A stretch of DNA of 64,000 bases. Origin: Lepiota brunneoincarnata (taxonomy: Eukaryota > Basidiomycota > Agaricomycetes > Agaricales > Agaricaceae). The translations under genes and the position numbers were made by a program. Numbering within the stretch: the stretch's first letter is position 1; each line of letters opens with the position of its first letter. Positions 1 to 12,400 of this stretch are shown one piece after another. The stretch is taken from NCBI GenBank assembly GCA_023014365.1, contig JAEBUN010000003.1, positions 2,604,001-2,668,000 on the forward strand, in the 5' to 3' direction. The notes under the pieces were generated by a model. The model had not been told where the DNA came from and did not search any database. It saw nothing but the letters and a program-made list of their open reading frames with translations.

Positions 1-1077
1 GTGATCATCATCACTCTTGGTAGCCAGGTAAGAGTGGAGAGTGAGTGTACAATCATCTGTCCACCAGGGTTTGGAGTGATGGGTGATGAAGGATGACTTG
101 GAGTGAGTGGCCCAGGCCTGTTCAAAGATTGACCCAATTGCATCAGCCACTCTGTCAACCTCACCCTCAACACCAGGCTGGGAGGGGACCAGAAGTGAGC
201 AGGCAGTAGAAATATCACTGATGAAGGCAGTCTCCTCCTCAGAGTCCTGCTTAATGGAGTGCTTAATAACACCAATAGATGTAGGAGAAATGGGAAGAGA
301 AAGGGCTAAGGCAGCATGATTAGCAAGATGACATCCCACAGGATGAATGTTATGCCTGAGTGAGCCAGCCACCTCAAATGGGACAAAGGCTAGATCAATG
401 ACTGAGGGGGACTTTGTGTGATCCCTGGGGAAGTGGGTAGGGCCAGGGGAAAGGGGAAAGGATCTGACCAAGCCCAGATCAAAGGCAAGCTCCTCCAGTT
501 GGGTGGCCAGCTGGGGTACAGAGTCAAAGTTGGGATCCCAGTCAGCAGATCGTATGTTGAAGTCCCCACCCATGAAAAGATACTGGGGGATAATGCCCAT
601 GCAGTCCTCTAGGAAGGACAGTGCTGTGGCCTGGTCATCTGAGTACACACCCAGGATGTGGAGAGGGGGTGAGGAGGAAGGGGAGAGAGAAAGAAGGACA
701 ATGTCCTGATGGTCCACAAGGTCCCTCCTAAGAGTAGGGTGCCAAGGGGAGAGTTGTTTGTGCACATAGGCTAAGGCCCTTGGACATTGGTGAGACTCCT
801 CCTCCAGGGAGTGTGGGTCTCTGTATACCAGTAACCAGTCAGGGTGAATAGGAGGGCCCACAACAGGAGTGCCATCCAGATTGGCAGTAGAGGGAGCACT
901 CCTGACAATATGCCAGGGGGGCTCCAGAAGAAATAGAACATTCACAGAATCCCTCTTCTGTTCAAGAACATCAGCAACATAATTGTAGTTGTGGCTTACA
1001 TTTTGGCACCAGACATTGAGAGAAGCAAGCTGGGTATGATGCTGGGAGGAGGTTGGAGAGGTCCCTGGTACAACCAT
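1..1077 (-). CDS. LINE (non-LTR retrotransposon) ORF2, endonuclease domain, truncated by window edge
   Basis: The minus strand is open without a stop from about 1167 to position 1; the first Met lies at 1077, giving about 359 codons before the window ends. The translation reads as an APE-type endonuclease of a LINE: near the N-terminus a block beginning LNVWCQNVSHNYNYV, then LEPPWHIV, and around 535-585 the catalytic-region motif GGDFNIRSADWD. Reverse transcriptase would follow beyond the left edge. In this class of element the endonuclease nicks the target DNA to prime reverse transcription. The upstream ORF1 stop at 1206 lies just 5' of it, the usual two-ORF order. No frameshift is seen in this part, unlike ORF1. 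Family assignment (Tad-like fungal LINE) is inference. Confidence 0.8.
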   Translation of the reverse strand, partial: MVVPGTSPTSSQHHTQLASLNVWCQNVSHNYNYVADVLEQKRDSVNVLFLLEPPWHIVRSAPSTANLDGTPVVGPPIHPDWLLVYRDPHSLEEESHQCPRALAYVHKQLSPWHPTLRRDLVDHQDIVLLSLSPSSSPPLHILGVYSDDQATALSFLEDCMGIIPQYLFMGGDFNIRSADWDPNFDSVPQLATQLEELAFDLGLVRSFPLSPGPTHFPRDHTKSPSVIDLAFVPFEVAGSLRHNIHPVGCHLANHAALALSLPISPTSIGVIKHSIKQDSEEETAFISDISTACSLLVPSQPGVEGEVDRVADAIGSIFEQAWATHSKSSFITHHSKPWWTDDCTLTLHSYLATKSDDDH

Positions 1078-1205
1078 AGAAGAGTCAATAGCAGGGGGAA
1101 AAGGGGGAGAAGTCGGTCTAGTAGGGGAAGGGAGAGAGGCCAGAGGGGAGGGGGAGGGGAGGAAGGCTCAGTCAAAGACTGAGGGAACTATAGGAGTTGC
1201 ACCAA

Positions 1206-1493
1206 TCATAGGGAAGAAGGGGCAACAGGTTCAGTCTCCATATCTACTGTACTACCAGCAGCAGGAGAGGCAGGGGGTGCAGGGGAAGGGATTGTGGGGG
1301 CCTGCCTGAGGCCAGTAGTAGAGGAAAGGGCTGCTGCAGCACTAGCCACCTCAGCCCTGGAAGCCCTGACCTCAGACTTCAAGGAAGCCTGGTGGGCCAT
1401 GCATCTAGAGATCCAGTCTGGGTTGAACCAGTTATGCCAGAAGGGGCAGCGTCAGTCATTAGCAGCATGAGCACCACTGTTAGGGGAGTGAAG
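1206..1493 (-). pseudogene. LINE ORF1, C-terminal fragment
   Basis: Minus-strand frame ending at a stop at 1206. It contains the block CPFWHNWFNPDWI, typical of the end of the cysteine-rich part of fungal LINE ORF1 (a gag-like nucleic acid-binding protein), followed by an Ala/Pro-rich tail. The upstream part of the same ORF lies at 3071-3800, separated by a repeat insertion. The fragment lies directly 5' of ORF2 on the minus strand. Confidence 0.65.
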
Positions 1494-1498
1494 AGGCC

Positions 1499-3065
1499 AG
1501 AACCAATTTAATATTCAAGTGCTGATTGTAATTGGCACGCGCACTACTTAAGTACAGCAACAGTCTGCCCACAGACCGGGTAACCAAACACTATGTAGAC
1601 TACCAGAAATATCATGCACAAACAATATACAACAACTTAGGATTGTATGCAGGGTCAGGCTCAGGGATGGGAGTGGCCGAAGGATGAGGCCGGGCTTGAC
1701 ATCGGGCATTGGCTAGGGTGGCCAAACCCAGATGCCTTACCACAGACCTCTAGACATACCTTGTGTAAGGGGGGGCAAACTAGCCAGTCCCCTTACAACC
1801 ACTGCAGTTGCAGCACTTGGAAGCATGAGGGCATGGTTGATCCCTGGGGGTACCAAGGGCAGGAGGGGAGGGGGCATGATGAATTTGCCGCCACTGCTAC
1901 CGCACTACCACACATGTGTGTCACAGTAGTGTCACAGTAATGTGGCGGTAATGTGCAGTAATGTGGCGGTAATGTGTAGTAATGTAGCAGTAGTGTACAA
2001 TAATATAGGTACAATATACAGTAGTATAGTGGCTATTTATTGACTAAACTAACCATTCCTACATGACATACCTCAGAGAAATGTCAAATGAACCTCAAGT
2101 TTGTCAATTTCCATAAAAGGAAATGTCAGAAACTCGGATCAAAAGCCCTCAGAGTGACAATATCCCCTCCTCCTGACTTGAATTCATCCCCTCTCTATTC
2201 CTTGGTAATTAATCTGGGCATGCCCTGAGAATATTGAAGGACTGTAGGATATTCTAGATGAACAGTAGCTACCAATTTCCATTATTCTTGTATTCCTTCA
2301 TCCTCATATTTCTTCCATCTCCACTTCTTTCTTTAATATTTTTAGAGCATACATGAACTTCACTATCACCAGAATGTAGATACCCTATGTATTTTGTAGG
2401 CACCTTATTTTATTCACAAACCTTAACCCATATTTGAAGTCTTCTCTCCCTCTTTCTCTCTTTTGCTCTATTTCCCTTTTCCTACCTTGTTTTGCCTCGC
2501 CTTGACATCCCAGTCATTGGAGGTCACTCATATGACACCCCTTTATCATCCCAAGTCGTCTCAAGTCCACGCATTGAGCGGTTTTTATTAAATTGCTCAA
2601 TTTTGTCGTATTTTCACTACTATACCTACATAAACTGGGTAGAAGCCTCAACAACAGACAGATATTGTGATGCTTGCATACCTAAACCCCCAAACACCTC
2701 ACCTATTACCCTTTCAGTTCAGAAACCCCGGCAGTAGTGTTACAGTAGTGTACTGTACCCTGGCGGCAGTGTGGCGGCAGTATACAGTAGTGTCACAGTA
2801 GCATGCCGTAACCCTGGCTGTAGTGTGGCGGTAGTGTACAGGAGTGCACAGTAATGTAACAGTAGTGTGGGGGTAGGATACAGTATTCCTGGCAGTTATG
2901 TATAATAATATGTGGCAGGCCATTAAACCATGGTATTGGAGTAACAACAAGTGTTTATTAGCAGGTATTAACATTGATTACATATAAGTATATAAAGTCT
3001 ATAATATTAATGTAAGGTGGCGGTAGTGGGCGGTAGGTGGCGGTACCACATGCAGCAAATTCTTA
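1499..3065. mobile_element. Minisatellite-bearing repeat element, copy 1, inserted in LINE ORF1
   Basis: This stretch splits LINE ORF1 and is flanked by the 5-bp direct repeat AGGCC (1494-1498 and 3066-3070), read here as a possible target duplication. It carries arrays of a loose GTAATGTGGCGGTA-type unit at about 1915-2000, 2730-2890 and 3015-3048. Positions from about 1872 to 2620 match 62753-63499 closely, and the right end (GCAAATTCTTA) matches that at about 40950-40966, so it is a dispersed repeat. The part before about 1872 has no second copy here. No coding potential is convincing. Class unknown: the ends are neither TG..CA nor clear inverted repeats. Confidence 0.55.
1915..2005. repeat. 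Degenerate minisatellite (GTAATGTGGCGGTA-like units)
   Basis: Short tandem units alternating GTCACAGTA, GTAATGTGGCGGTA and GTGCAGTAATG, with many variants. Related arrays lie at 2730-2890, 3015-3048, 40755-40945 and 62805-62895. Confidence 0.7.
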
Positions 3066-3070
3066 AGGCC

Positions 3071-3800
3071 CGGAGGGGAGGCCTTGGGTCTGGGTTGACA
3101 GCACTGTGCAACTGCACAGTGGTTGGACTCCTGGTGGGGGCTCATGCACCAGGGACAAGCAGCTGCTTCCTTGTGGCAGACTTTACCAGAGTGGCCCCAG
3201 GCCCAGCAATGGTTGCACTGAGGCACACCAGGATGAGCTTTGGCATGTCAAATACGGCAGAGAGTATCTTGAATAAATACACTCTGGAGGTTGACAGCAG
3301 CTGCATTTGACCCAGCCTGAGAATCCCAGATCTCAAACCAGACTGTAGCAGAGTCTGCAGAGCAGGAGTTATGCACTGGATAGGGGGGGCCAACAAGCTG
3401 GAGGTGGGAAGCCAAGGGACATGTTGCAAAGGAAGTAGTAACTGCATCACAGATGGCAGGATAAGAGGCAGGGCCCTCAGCACAGGGAACATCAACCAGC
3501 TTCAGATAAGACCTGGAGTGGGGGAGGCATACACTCAGAGCCTTGGTAATGGATGGGACATGGGGAAGGAACTGCGCTATAGTATCAATGTCAAGCTGGG
3601 CAGGAACCCCAGTTGTAGCAAGAGAGATGGTGGCCACTGAGCCTTTAGGGCCATGATAGGAGGACCATGTAGCAGATGAGACACAGAGTTGGGAGGAGAT
3701 ATGTGTGAGACCCCAATTTATCACCAGGACAATGTCTGCAATGGTAGGAGGCTTGGCCTGAGTATACTCAAGGGCAGCCAGGAGCTGCCTGTGAGTTGGC
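3071..3800 (-). pseudogene. LINE ORF1, middle part with CCHC zinc knuckle
   Basis: Minus-strand coding remnant of LINE ORF1. It holds a CCHC knuckle, CNHCWAWGHSGKVC (about 3176-3217), followed by further Cys/His residues (CPWC, HQESNHC), as in the gag-like ORF1 of fungal LINEs that coats element RNA. A single TGA stop at about 3248 sits between the upstream stretch and the knuckle in the same frame; the codon before decay was probably CGA. The ORF is broken at 3065 by the minisatellite repeat and at 3801 by a MITE. Confidence 0.65.
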
Positions 3801-4029
3801 CACTGTGAACCCCTACAGGTTGTAATTTACGTTGAAAATTGTTGGGGCTGTGTTGTAATTCACATCAAATTATTAAAGAATTACAACCTTTATTCAGAAA
3901 AATGGCATTATCTGGTGTGATTCCCAAAATATCATTATTACATACTCTCCTAAAAACGGCACTATCTGGTGGAATTCTCACTTCTTGACTATTTCTGACA
4001 TAAATTACAACTTGTAGGGGTTCACAGTG
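3801..4029. mobile_element. MITE with CACTG ends and 3-bp target duplication
   Basis: The left end CACTGTGAACCCCTACAGGT and the right end are near-perfect inverted copies over about 29 bp (one mismatch). The element is 229 bp, AT-rich and non-coding. GGC flanks both sides (3798-3800 and 4030-4032), consistent with a 3-bp target duplication. CACTR termini with a 3-bp duplication fit a non-autonomous CACTA/CMC element. It interrupts LINE ORF1. Confidence 0.75.
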
Positions 4030-4176
4030 GGCCCTCTGGTGGTGGACCTAAGGGGAGGATGGGATGGGGCTGGAGGTACAGGTGTACCAGCAATCAGCTT
4101 ACCTGCCCTGGTAAGATGGGAGGGGGAGGTAGCCTTGGGAGGGAGAGGAGGGTGCTGCAAAGCAGAAACCATGTGC
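4030..4176 (-). pseudogene. LINE ORF1, N-terminal piece left of E1
   Basis: Minus-strand reading of Pro/Ser-rich ORF1 sequence (MVSALQHPPLPPKATSP). It continues across the E1 insertion into 38003-38104 with the same sense, which shows that E1 landed inside this ORF. Confidence 0.55.
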
Positions 4177-5476
4177 TGATATGCCGATTCATGCCTATAC
4201 ATGAATTCTGTACTCTGGAACGATTCTCTACATAGAATCATTGGCTATATCATTAAAGAACTCTATAGAGGATTGGTACTATGTCCCGTAGTAGCCAGTT
4301 CGACTGAATTGAGGATATTTAAGCCTCGGAAGTGTTCAAACCAGTTCATTATCACTAAGCTTAGTGAACCAAGCTATTAGAACACTCTCCGGAGGGATTC
4401 AGGACTCTACATAGCCTATCGAGTATACTCTGGTTGCATCAAGGGACCTTACAAGCAGTTTTCTGATGAACTCGGATTTGTTGGAACCTAAAGAATGTAC
4501 ATAGCAGCTGTCGCAGGTGTATTACACCCATAGCAAGCCTAATAATGATGACTGGACCATGGGATGGAATGTCCAATGTTCAGGAGGTGACACCCAATGC
4601 CCAAAAACCCTAGAAATACCAAAGACTCATAATTGACAAGTGCTTTGTGGGTCCTGGCACCTTGGCATATTGCCTAACTGAGATTAATTACAACAGATCA
4701 AGGGATTGTCCATATGCCATACATTCCGATCATAATTGATCCGCAGGCTTGACGCACTCGCATGGATGCAGAATAATACAGACAAGCATGGAACATGTCT
4801 GGCTGGATTGCCATTTGTCAATCAGAGAAAAACCCATAACCCAGGGCAAGGTAGAAATGCTGCTGAACCTTCCAAAATATTGTGCAGTACCTGTAACAAT
4901 TAAGCTTATTGTTCTCTATTTCATATTTACTATCTCTCGTATGTATCTAAACAATATAAATACAGTCACACTTGTTTGTGGAGAAGGAAGAGGTCTCACC
5001 CCTGCTTCCACATGCAAGTCTGCAAGCTGTGATCAAGAACGGTTTCAGAGGACTATTTAGTGTGTGTCATTAAGTGTGATTTCTTTGGTCGTCAACCAAC
5101 CCAGAGACAGAGACAGAGAACAAAGTCCAGAGTTTAGAGTTCCAGAGTGCTAGAAACAGAGACAGAGACAGAGAACAGAGTTTAGAGACCAGAGACCAGA
5201 GACTAGAGACCCTGTGCTGTGAATTGACAGGGATTGTCCTTTCATTGTTGCACTGTACAGCTAAGATAACTTCAACAGCTGTTCATTAACCTCTAAAACA
5301 CTACTCTCTTGAATTTCGCTGTCAGAATGCACCCCCAGAACACCCCAAAAGATGAAACTATTCATTATCTATCTCATACCACTTGTATTAGCTTAAGCTT
5401 ATTGAATTTCAGCTAAGCTTAGTGAGAACAAGCCCTCTATCTATATTAAAAATCCACAAACATTTCTACCTTTTCA
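4177..5476 (+). repeat. E1 5' LTR
   Basis: Starts TGATATGCC and ends CCTTTTCA (TG..CA). The family has five copies in the window: this one, 36755-37998 and solo copies at 22976-24267, 25203-26510 and 61295-62541. It holds a TATA-like TATAAATA at 4955-4962, a variable GACAGA microsatellite around 5100-5200, and four TAAGCTTA octamers (4356, 4901, 5394, 5414). Confidence 0.9.
4955..4962 (+). promoter_or_regulatory. TATA-like box in E1 LTR
   Basis: TATAAATA in plus orientation, the sense of E1 gag-pol, and conserved in the other LTR copies. It suggests U3 is about 780 bp. Confidence 0.5.
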
Positions 5477-5478
5477 TC

Positions 5479-5494
5479 TGGAGCCCACCATGAG
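5479..5494 (+). promoter_or_regulatory. Putative tRNA primer-binding site of E1
   Basis: TGGAGCCCACCATGAG begins two bases after the 5' LTR. It starts with TGG, the complement of a tRNA CCA end. The tRNA is not identified. Confidence 0.4.
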
Positions 5495-5606
5495 GGGGGT
5501 TTTCAGTTGAATTTCATGAGACAAACACCAAAAGACTTGGACACTGGCCTGCCTTTCACCTGTGAAGCAGAAAAAGGTTCAAGCAAAGACTGTAAAGTCA
5601 CCCAAA

Positions 5607-7045
5607 ATGTCCTTGGAGAGCAGTCTCAGGAAGGTTGACCCCCCAAAACAGAGAACTATTTGGAATTCTAATCATCCAGAAGGTTCTGAGGGCCTCATTA
5701 CCGCTAGTACCTCTTGAAAGTGACAGGATCCTACTAGTTCTATAGCTGTGAACACAGCAAGTGGTTCAGCAGTTGCAGTATTGAGAGAAGCTGTACCACC
5801 AACCTCTACTGCTCCCAGATTTACTATAAGGCTTCCAGCCTCAGCTTGCAACATAGTGCATATTCCGCACACCAAAAGCCAGGATGGTCAGATCGTTCCT
5901 ATGCTAAGCTTAGCGTTTACAAACCAAAACTTGTTTCATACAAACCCTCCTGGTGCCTCTACAGTACCACAGATATCACAGTCAACTCCGACTGTATGGA
6001 CAAACCAAACTACGCCATCTACGATGACTACAGCTAGAAAAATGGGACACAAGCATATGCCAATTCCCTTTAGCAATAATGCTCCCAGATGGGATGCATC
6101 AAAACCACAGACATTGAGAAATTATCTCTGGATGCTTGAATGGCTCTTCACGATAACAAAGATGATGGACAAGGCAGAAAGGATAAATTGGGCAGTATCG
6201 TATGTGGACCAGGATATCTGTGAAGAGTGGATGAGTTTTGTGGAGTTCCTAGCAGGAAGCTGGACAGGCTTCATAGAGAGATTGAAGAAAGAGTATCCCG
6301 AGACTGTGGCAGCTGAACAGGGCTCAGTGTGATGATTGAGGGAACTCTGCACAGAGAGTAGAGGCATTGCAATGAATGAGGAGCATAAAGTCTTGGACTT
6401 CAAAAGGCAATTCATTCTAGAAGCAGAGAAGTGCCTGAAGTTGCCGGCAGTAGTCTCAAATCAGGAGCTAGTTGAGTTATTTACGAGTGCACTGGACTCC
6501 ATGTTCCAGGATGTACTCAATGCGAGATTAGCAATCACCAGGGCACATAGAACCGCAAGCAATGGGTCAGCACTGACTGCGAAGGATTTACATGAAGAGG
6601 ACCCCTATGATTGGAGGATCATCATGGATAAAGCTGTCGAAATTTTGATTGGCAAAACACTTATGCGATCCCTGCATCAGGATTCAAGGCCAGTGAACTT
6701 GGCATTGATGAGCCATCCACCTGTGATGTCTGGAACAGGGACTTATGACCCTGTAGTAGAGAGCTGCAAAGCTTAAAGCAGAAAATTCAGGATGAAGTCT
6801 TGCAGATGGTAGGCAGTCTCGCTGAGCTTAAGGACCTCATGAATATCCAGGGGCATACTTTAAAATCATACTTAGAGAGTTTGGTGAAGGATGGACATAA
6901 CCATGCTGGCTATAATCACCTGCAGAGAAACACCAGGAGCGGGCCACCAGGGTCACTTTCCGATCGCAAGTGTTTCTACTGTTGGTTATTGGGGCATAGT
7001 TGGTTATTCTGCCCAGACATGGAGGTGGATAAACAAGCCAGCTGA
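5607..7045 (+). pseudogene. E1 gag
   Basis: Possible start at 5607 (MSLESSLRKV), then a capsid-like region around 6070-6780 (NNAPRWDASKPQTLRNYL, later WTGFIERLKKEYPE). The knuckle CFYCWLLGHSWLFC lies at about 6970-7012 (C-x2-C-x4-H-x4-C). Gag packages the element RNA into virus-like particles. The frame is broken by stops: TGA twice near 5715, a TGA TGA pair at about 6331-6336 where CGA CGA is expected, and another stop near 6776. It is the first coding unit after the 5' LTR. Confidence 0.7.
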
Positions 7046-7072
7046 ATTAGGGTTGAAGGGAACAAAATATAT

Positions 7073-9242
7073 ATGGGGGATAGCTTGAGTATCCCTCAGG
7101 GAGAAGGGCCTATTAAAGAGAAAGTGGCAAAGTACTATGCAACAAAGGGACAACTCTTTGTTCAGATACCAGAACTGCCGGAGGTTGAGCCTGAGTTACC
7201 GCAAGTACCAGCACCAGCAGTGTTTGCACAGAAAGTGTTCCCAAGGTCAGAAAACCAAAGGTCGCCAGTGGAAGAAGAAATCCACCATCTGAAGCAGTGC
7301 ATGGAAATGTTGGAAACAGCTGCCATCCACACTGGGAGTGCCCCAAAGGTTAAGCTTATGACCAGAAAGGATGATAATGTTGAGATACAGTCTTTGGCCA
7401 AGCAATTGGCCCAGATACAGGCTAAGCTTAGTGGTTTGATGGATGGTATGCCCTCAGCAAGCCAGTATTTGGACACTAGGAGTGGTGCGAAGACTTGGAA
7501 CTCGGAGTTGGGTTTCTAAAGGGTTTGAGGAAGGAGCCAGCTCTGAAGAAGAAGGTTACCTTTGCCAGAGGACAGACTCCTGAGGACATGTTGGATTTCA
7601 AGCAATCAGAAGAATCAGAAAAAGAGGAAATAGAGCAGACAATGGAGAAACCAACATATGCAGCAGCAGGGGAATTACCATATAGGAATGTGAAACCACT
7701 GTGCCTGGTCATTGAGGTACCACTGCTGCCTGTCAGGAGGATGGAACCATCCAGGAAGGAGCCTGCCTATAAGCACCAGGCCCCTATAGAGAGGAATGTT
7801 GATGTTGAGGAAGTACTCAGCAGGGTATTGAAGCGAGAAGCTTCAGTATCGCATGGAGAACTCCTAGCATTGTCACCGATATACAGGAATGCTTATAGAG
7901 AGTGAATTATGAGAAAACAGGTACCCATGAATCAAAGCTTAATAACAGGAGTTGGGCCCTGGGATGATGATACAAAAGATATAGAGATTAATAGTGGGCT
8001 GGTACAAGTCATGATAACAGAGCTAGCAGACAGCTCTCAGAAGTATGATACAGTGTGCCAAGAAGGCTTGGCAACCCAAGCCTGGGTAGCTCAGGATCCA
8101 ATCATGCAGTACTTGGAGTCACTTCCCAGAAGAGACAGGGGATGGCAAGTGTTTATTGCTAAAGAATGCGAACTCTTGAGAGTAGTGCCAACTCTGATAA
8201 ATGGGATTTGGCAGGAAGAGGCCTTGCTAGATAGTGGGTCACAGATCATATCCATGAGTCAGGAAGCAGCAATTGCATGTCAAGTTTCTTGGGACCCAGA
8301 CACTACAATTAATTTTCAGAGTGCAAATGGGCAGGTTGAAAAGACTTGTGGATTGGCAAAGAATGTAGGCTTTACCTGCAGGGGAGTCACAATCTATTTG
8401 CAAGTTCACATAGTTCACAACCCTGCATATCGAGTACTGCTGGGATGACCATTTGATGTAATGACTGCTAGCGAAGTCAGGAATAGTGCCAGTGGTAAGC
8501 AAACCTTGGTTATTACAGACCCAAATACCTAGAGAAAGGGCTGTGTTACCAACTTATCCTCGAGGAAAGTGTAATCCTCCTAAGCTTAGAGAAAACAGTC
8601 AAAACTTTCAAGAAACCTTGATGAGTTGACTAAGGGACAAGGAGAGGTGGCTTGTATAATAGACTATGATGATGAGAAGGGCCCTGTCATTGCACAAACA
8701 CTAAGCTTAGTGAAAGGAAGCTTCTCAGAGGCCAAGCTACAGCTAATGTTCATTGACCAAGTCATATGTGATGAGGACTGTCCACAAGAAGATAAAGCGA
8801 TGGCATTATTGTGCCTAGGACTGCATAGCCAATGTGCAGGATACTGAGGACCAGGGAATAACTGTCTTCGAAACTGAAGAGGATGATGAAGATACAGTAC
8901 AATGCCTGGCTGGGAAGAAATATAAACCAGTCACCTTAAAAGTGAGGCCAGTGTTGGGTGATTTACCAGAGAGATTCAGGATAAAACAAGAAATAAAAGG
9001 GGACCCACTGGCAGAAATGCCTGAGCTTAGCATGCATCCTCCAGAGTTTGTCCCAACAGACAGATATACTGAGGAGCATAAGCTTAAGCTGGACAAAGCC
9101 CATGCAGGGGATTTCTTGTAACCAGAGGAAAGAAAGCTGATGCACCATGTCATGATGCTTCAAGAGAAAGCATTTGCATGGACAGATGAGGAAAAGGGAT
9201 GTTTTAGGGAGGATTTCTTCCTGCTGATTGAGATACCAACGG
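7073..9242 (+). pseudogene. E1 gag-pol linker, aspartic protease and start of RT region
   Basis: Broken plus-strand frames. 7073-7905 encodes charged linker sequence. 7909-8448 encodes a retropepsin-like domain with the active-site block ALLDSGSQIISMS at about 8221-8259 and a C-terminal AYRVLLG, after which TGA replaces the Arg codon of the usual GRPFDV block. 8626-9121 is an acidic connector. The sequence ends at 9242 in IEIPT, exactly where E2 is inserted; the frame resumes at 30740. The protease would cleave Gag-Pol. Confidence 0.7.
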
Positions 9243-9403
9243 TGTTACCCGGGTTAGGGGTTCACTTGTGAGTAGCACAGAGTTTGACACAGGATGTCTA
9301 TACAGACTTGGTCCTGTCCTACTAAGCGTGACTTGGAGGCAACAGAGCACTATAGTCCAGCTGGTTTAGAGGCGAAGAGTTATAGGAGGCAAGAACTTTA
9401 TAA

Positions 9404-12400
9404 AACCTGCGCGGGTACACGGGTATGGGTTGGCCGGGTGTGGGTGCAGGTCCAACATCAGGTACCCGCATGAAACCCGTACCCGTGGCACAGGTCTGGC
9501 GGGTTTTTTTGAGGCACTATTATTCTAATCACCACTACTGTACAGTTTACGCCACACATATTTTCAAGACAGTTGACTCCCATCAGAATGGCTCCAGCTC
9601 TATCGAAACTCACAACGTGTCTCACAACCCAACCTGAGATAACTACACGACAGAAAAGGAAAGCCTCTTCTAGAATAACTGATGAAAACTTTGTCAGTGC
9701 AGAGAGCAATGTTGTCACCAAGCATCTCAAGCTGTCAGCCAATGCTGCACGGGCTGCAGCTGCAAAATGTCAACATAGGCAACCATCAGTTGAGGACATT
9801 GAGGATGAGGACAGTGCATCCATGAATAACCCACCGAAAAACCAGAATGCCATTCTTGAGGACTGCCGATGGAAGTGATGATGTTGACATGCTAGATAAC
9901 AATCCAGCTCCAGCACCTGAGGACTTCGAAGAGGATGACGACGAAAAGGACAATGATAAAGAGGATGACAATGACGAAGTTGAGCCGGAGGTAACTAAAC
10001 CCATTGAGACTGGCAGAAGAACAACACAGTGAGTCAAACAAAACGTGGTGAGAACACTGAACCCTGGCTCACCCAATTTCCCCATTAGAATGACTATCTG
10101 ATGAGTGGATGGCTCCGATCTATGTGTTCTTCCAGCCAACTCCTTCCATTGTGACAGTTGATGGACAGGCATGTCCATGAATTCAGGTGCACTGCATCAA
10201 ATTGTAAGGGACATGGCAAAAACCCAAGAATGGTCCAACGTTACCTTGATACATCTGATCGAAACTTGACAGGAAACCTTCGCAAGCATGCGTGACTGTG
10301 TTGGGGAGATGAAATCTTACACTGGTGTGGATGCTTGTGGCGACCTAGAGAGTGCTCGGGAAGGGTTAGACAAAGCCAAGAAGTTAAAAGACAGATCAAT
10401 CATGACAGCCTTTGAGAGGAAGGGGAAAGGAAAGATTACCTTTTCTCATCGCCAACATGATAAAGCCCAAACTAGGTTTGTGGTGAATCAACTATCATCT
10501 AACCTGTCTAATGTATAGCTCAGGGCTGAAATCGTTCAGTTGGGTATCAGAAAGCATGCGACCTTTTTCGATTGTTAGTGATCGAGGATTCCAATGCCTG
10601 ATGAAGACTGGCAGACCGGAATATTACATACCTTCTCCTTCCACTGTCTTGCGTGATGTCAAGCAAGTGTTCACGAAGGTTCGGGGTAGGATTGCGAAGA
10701 TGCTTCAAGTAAGAATTCAAGTCAGCTTCGTGATGACATAGGACGAGATTGATTTACCCCATCCAGGAACATGAGGGTGCCCTCAGCTTCGGGACAGACA
10801 CATGGACTTCGCCTAACCACAAGGCTTATATTGCTGTAACCGTCCACTTTGAGCAGAACAGGGAGCCAATGTGTCTTCTGCTTGACCTTGTTGAGGTTGC
10901 AAAGTCTCATTCCGGCATGAATCTTGCATCCAGCATTCGCGAAAATACTAGTTGATTTTGGGATAGCGCACAAGGTAAATATGCTGGATGATTTACATGA
11001 AAAAATGGGACTTACGGTGATCTTGCACACCAGATTCTCAGTGTTACATGCGATAATGCATTGCCAAATGACGTGATGATCGATGCACTTGCTGAGCTAA
11101 TTATTGCGTTCCCAGGTGCTGCAAATTGAACGCGTTGCTTTACACATATTCTGAACCTAGTCATCAAAGTAATCCTTTGCCAATTTGATGTGCTGAAAGC
11201 CAAGGCAGATGAAGTGCTTGATGTGGCATCGCAGGTGCTGGTAGACCTTGCAGGAGATATCGATATGGAGGAAGGCAGCGATGGACGAGAGAAATGATGA
11301 TGAGGATGATGACGGAGAAGAGGGTTGGGTCAATCCACACAATGGGATGTCACAGGAGGATCAAGATGAGCTTGATCTGGCAGTGCATCCAGTGCATTTG
11401 GTCCTAGTAAAAGTAAGTTTAAACTCAGATTAAACCCTAATGCCAGACCAGTACTCATCCAATCCAGCTACGAAAACTTGCGTATGCGATCAAAAACTCC
11501 ACAACAATCCTACTCCCTTGCTGGATTCAGCTCCTTGAAGATCTGGTGGATGATGCTACTGATCCCCTTGCCATTCAGATGATGCCACGCGACGTTGCGA
11601 CACGCTGGAATTTGACATACAACATGCTCATGTTTGCTCTCGAATATCGCAAGGCAATCAATGGAATTTCTGGTGACAGGGACATGAGGAAGTATGAGCT
11701 TTCAGATGAGGAATGGGAGCTGGTTCAGCAGCTGTGTGATGTATTGGGAGTACGTTGTGCTGGCCGTCTTCCCATATCCTGCCACTCACGTTTTCCCAGA
11801 TATTCAAGGACGCTGACCCTTTTCTTTTCGCGTTCGACACCAAACCTTGCCACTGTGATACCTGCAATGGACCACATTGATGTGCATCTTGCAACTGCAA
11901 GCCAAGACTTGAACTACTTGCTTGCCATTCGTGCTTCGCTGGCACTCGGAAAAGCCCATCTAAACAAATACTACGACATGACTGACCAGTCAGAAGTCTA
12001 CCGAATCGCCATGAGTGAGCAGCCCTTCCCCCTGATCATTCTATTCAATTACAATGCTTTTGAGCAGTCTTACATCCACAACACAAACTTCAATATTTCC
12101 ACGATGCCAACTGGGATGACGCGTGGATCACCACTGCGACAGCGATCATCCGTGATGAGTTTGAACGAGCATATGTGGACCTCCCCATCGATGAGGTTGT
12201 CGTTTGTACAAAAAATGTATGTGCTACCCATCCAATGTCTTTCTGCATCGAAACTTGCTAACATACATTTTTAGGCCACTAGACCTACCAAGCAGAACAT
12301 CTTTGACGACCTACCATCAGTTTCTGCCCCCATTGCCTCCAAGCTCAAGGACGAGCTCCAACAATACCTCGAGTGTCCTGTCGAGAACATCAAGAATGCA

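Noticed and set aside
5100..5215. GACAGA repeats as a possible CRISPR-like array
   Set aside because: Simple microsatellite of variable length inside an LTR, with no spacers; the organism is a fungus.
4080..5300. Short frames inside the E1-family LTR copies (for example 4749-5060)
   Set aside because: The same frames recur in all five LTR copies only because the sequence is repeated; they have no motif and are not preserved (37338-37604 is shortened by a deletion).
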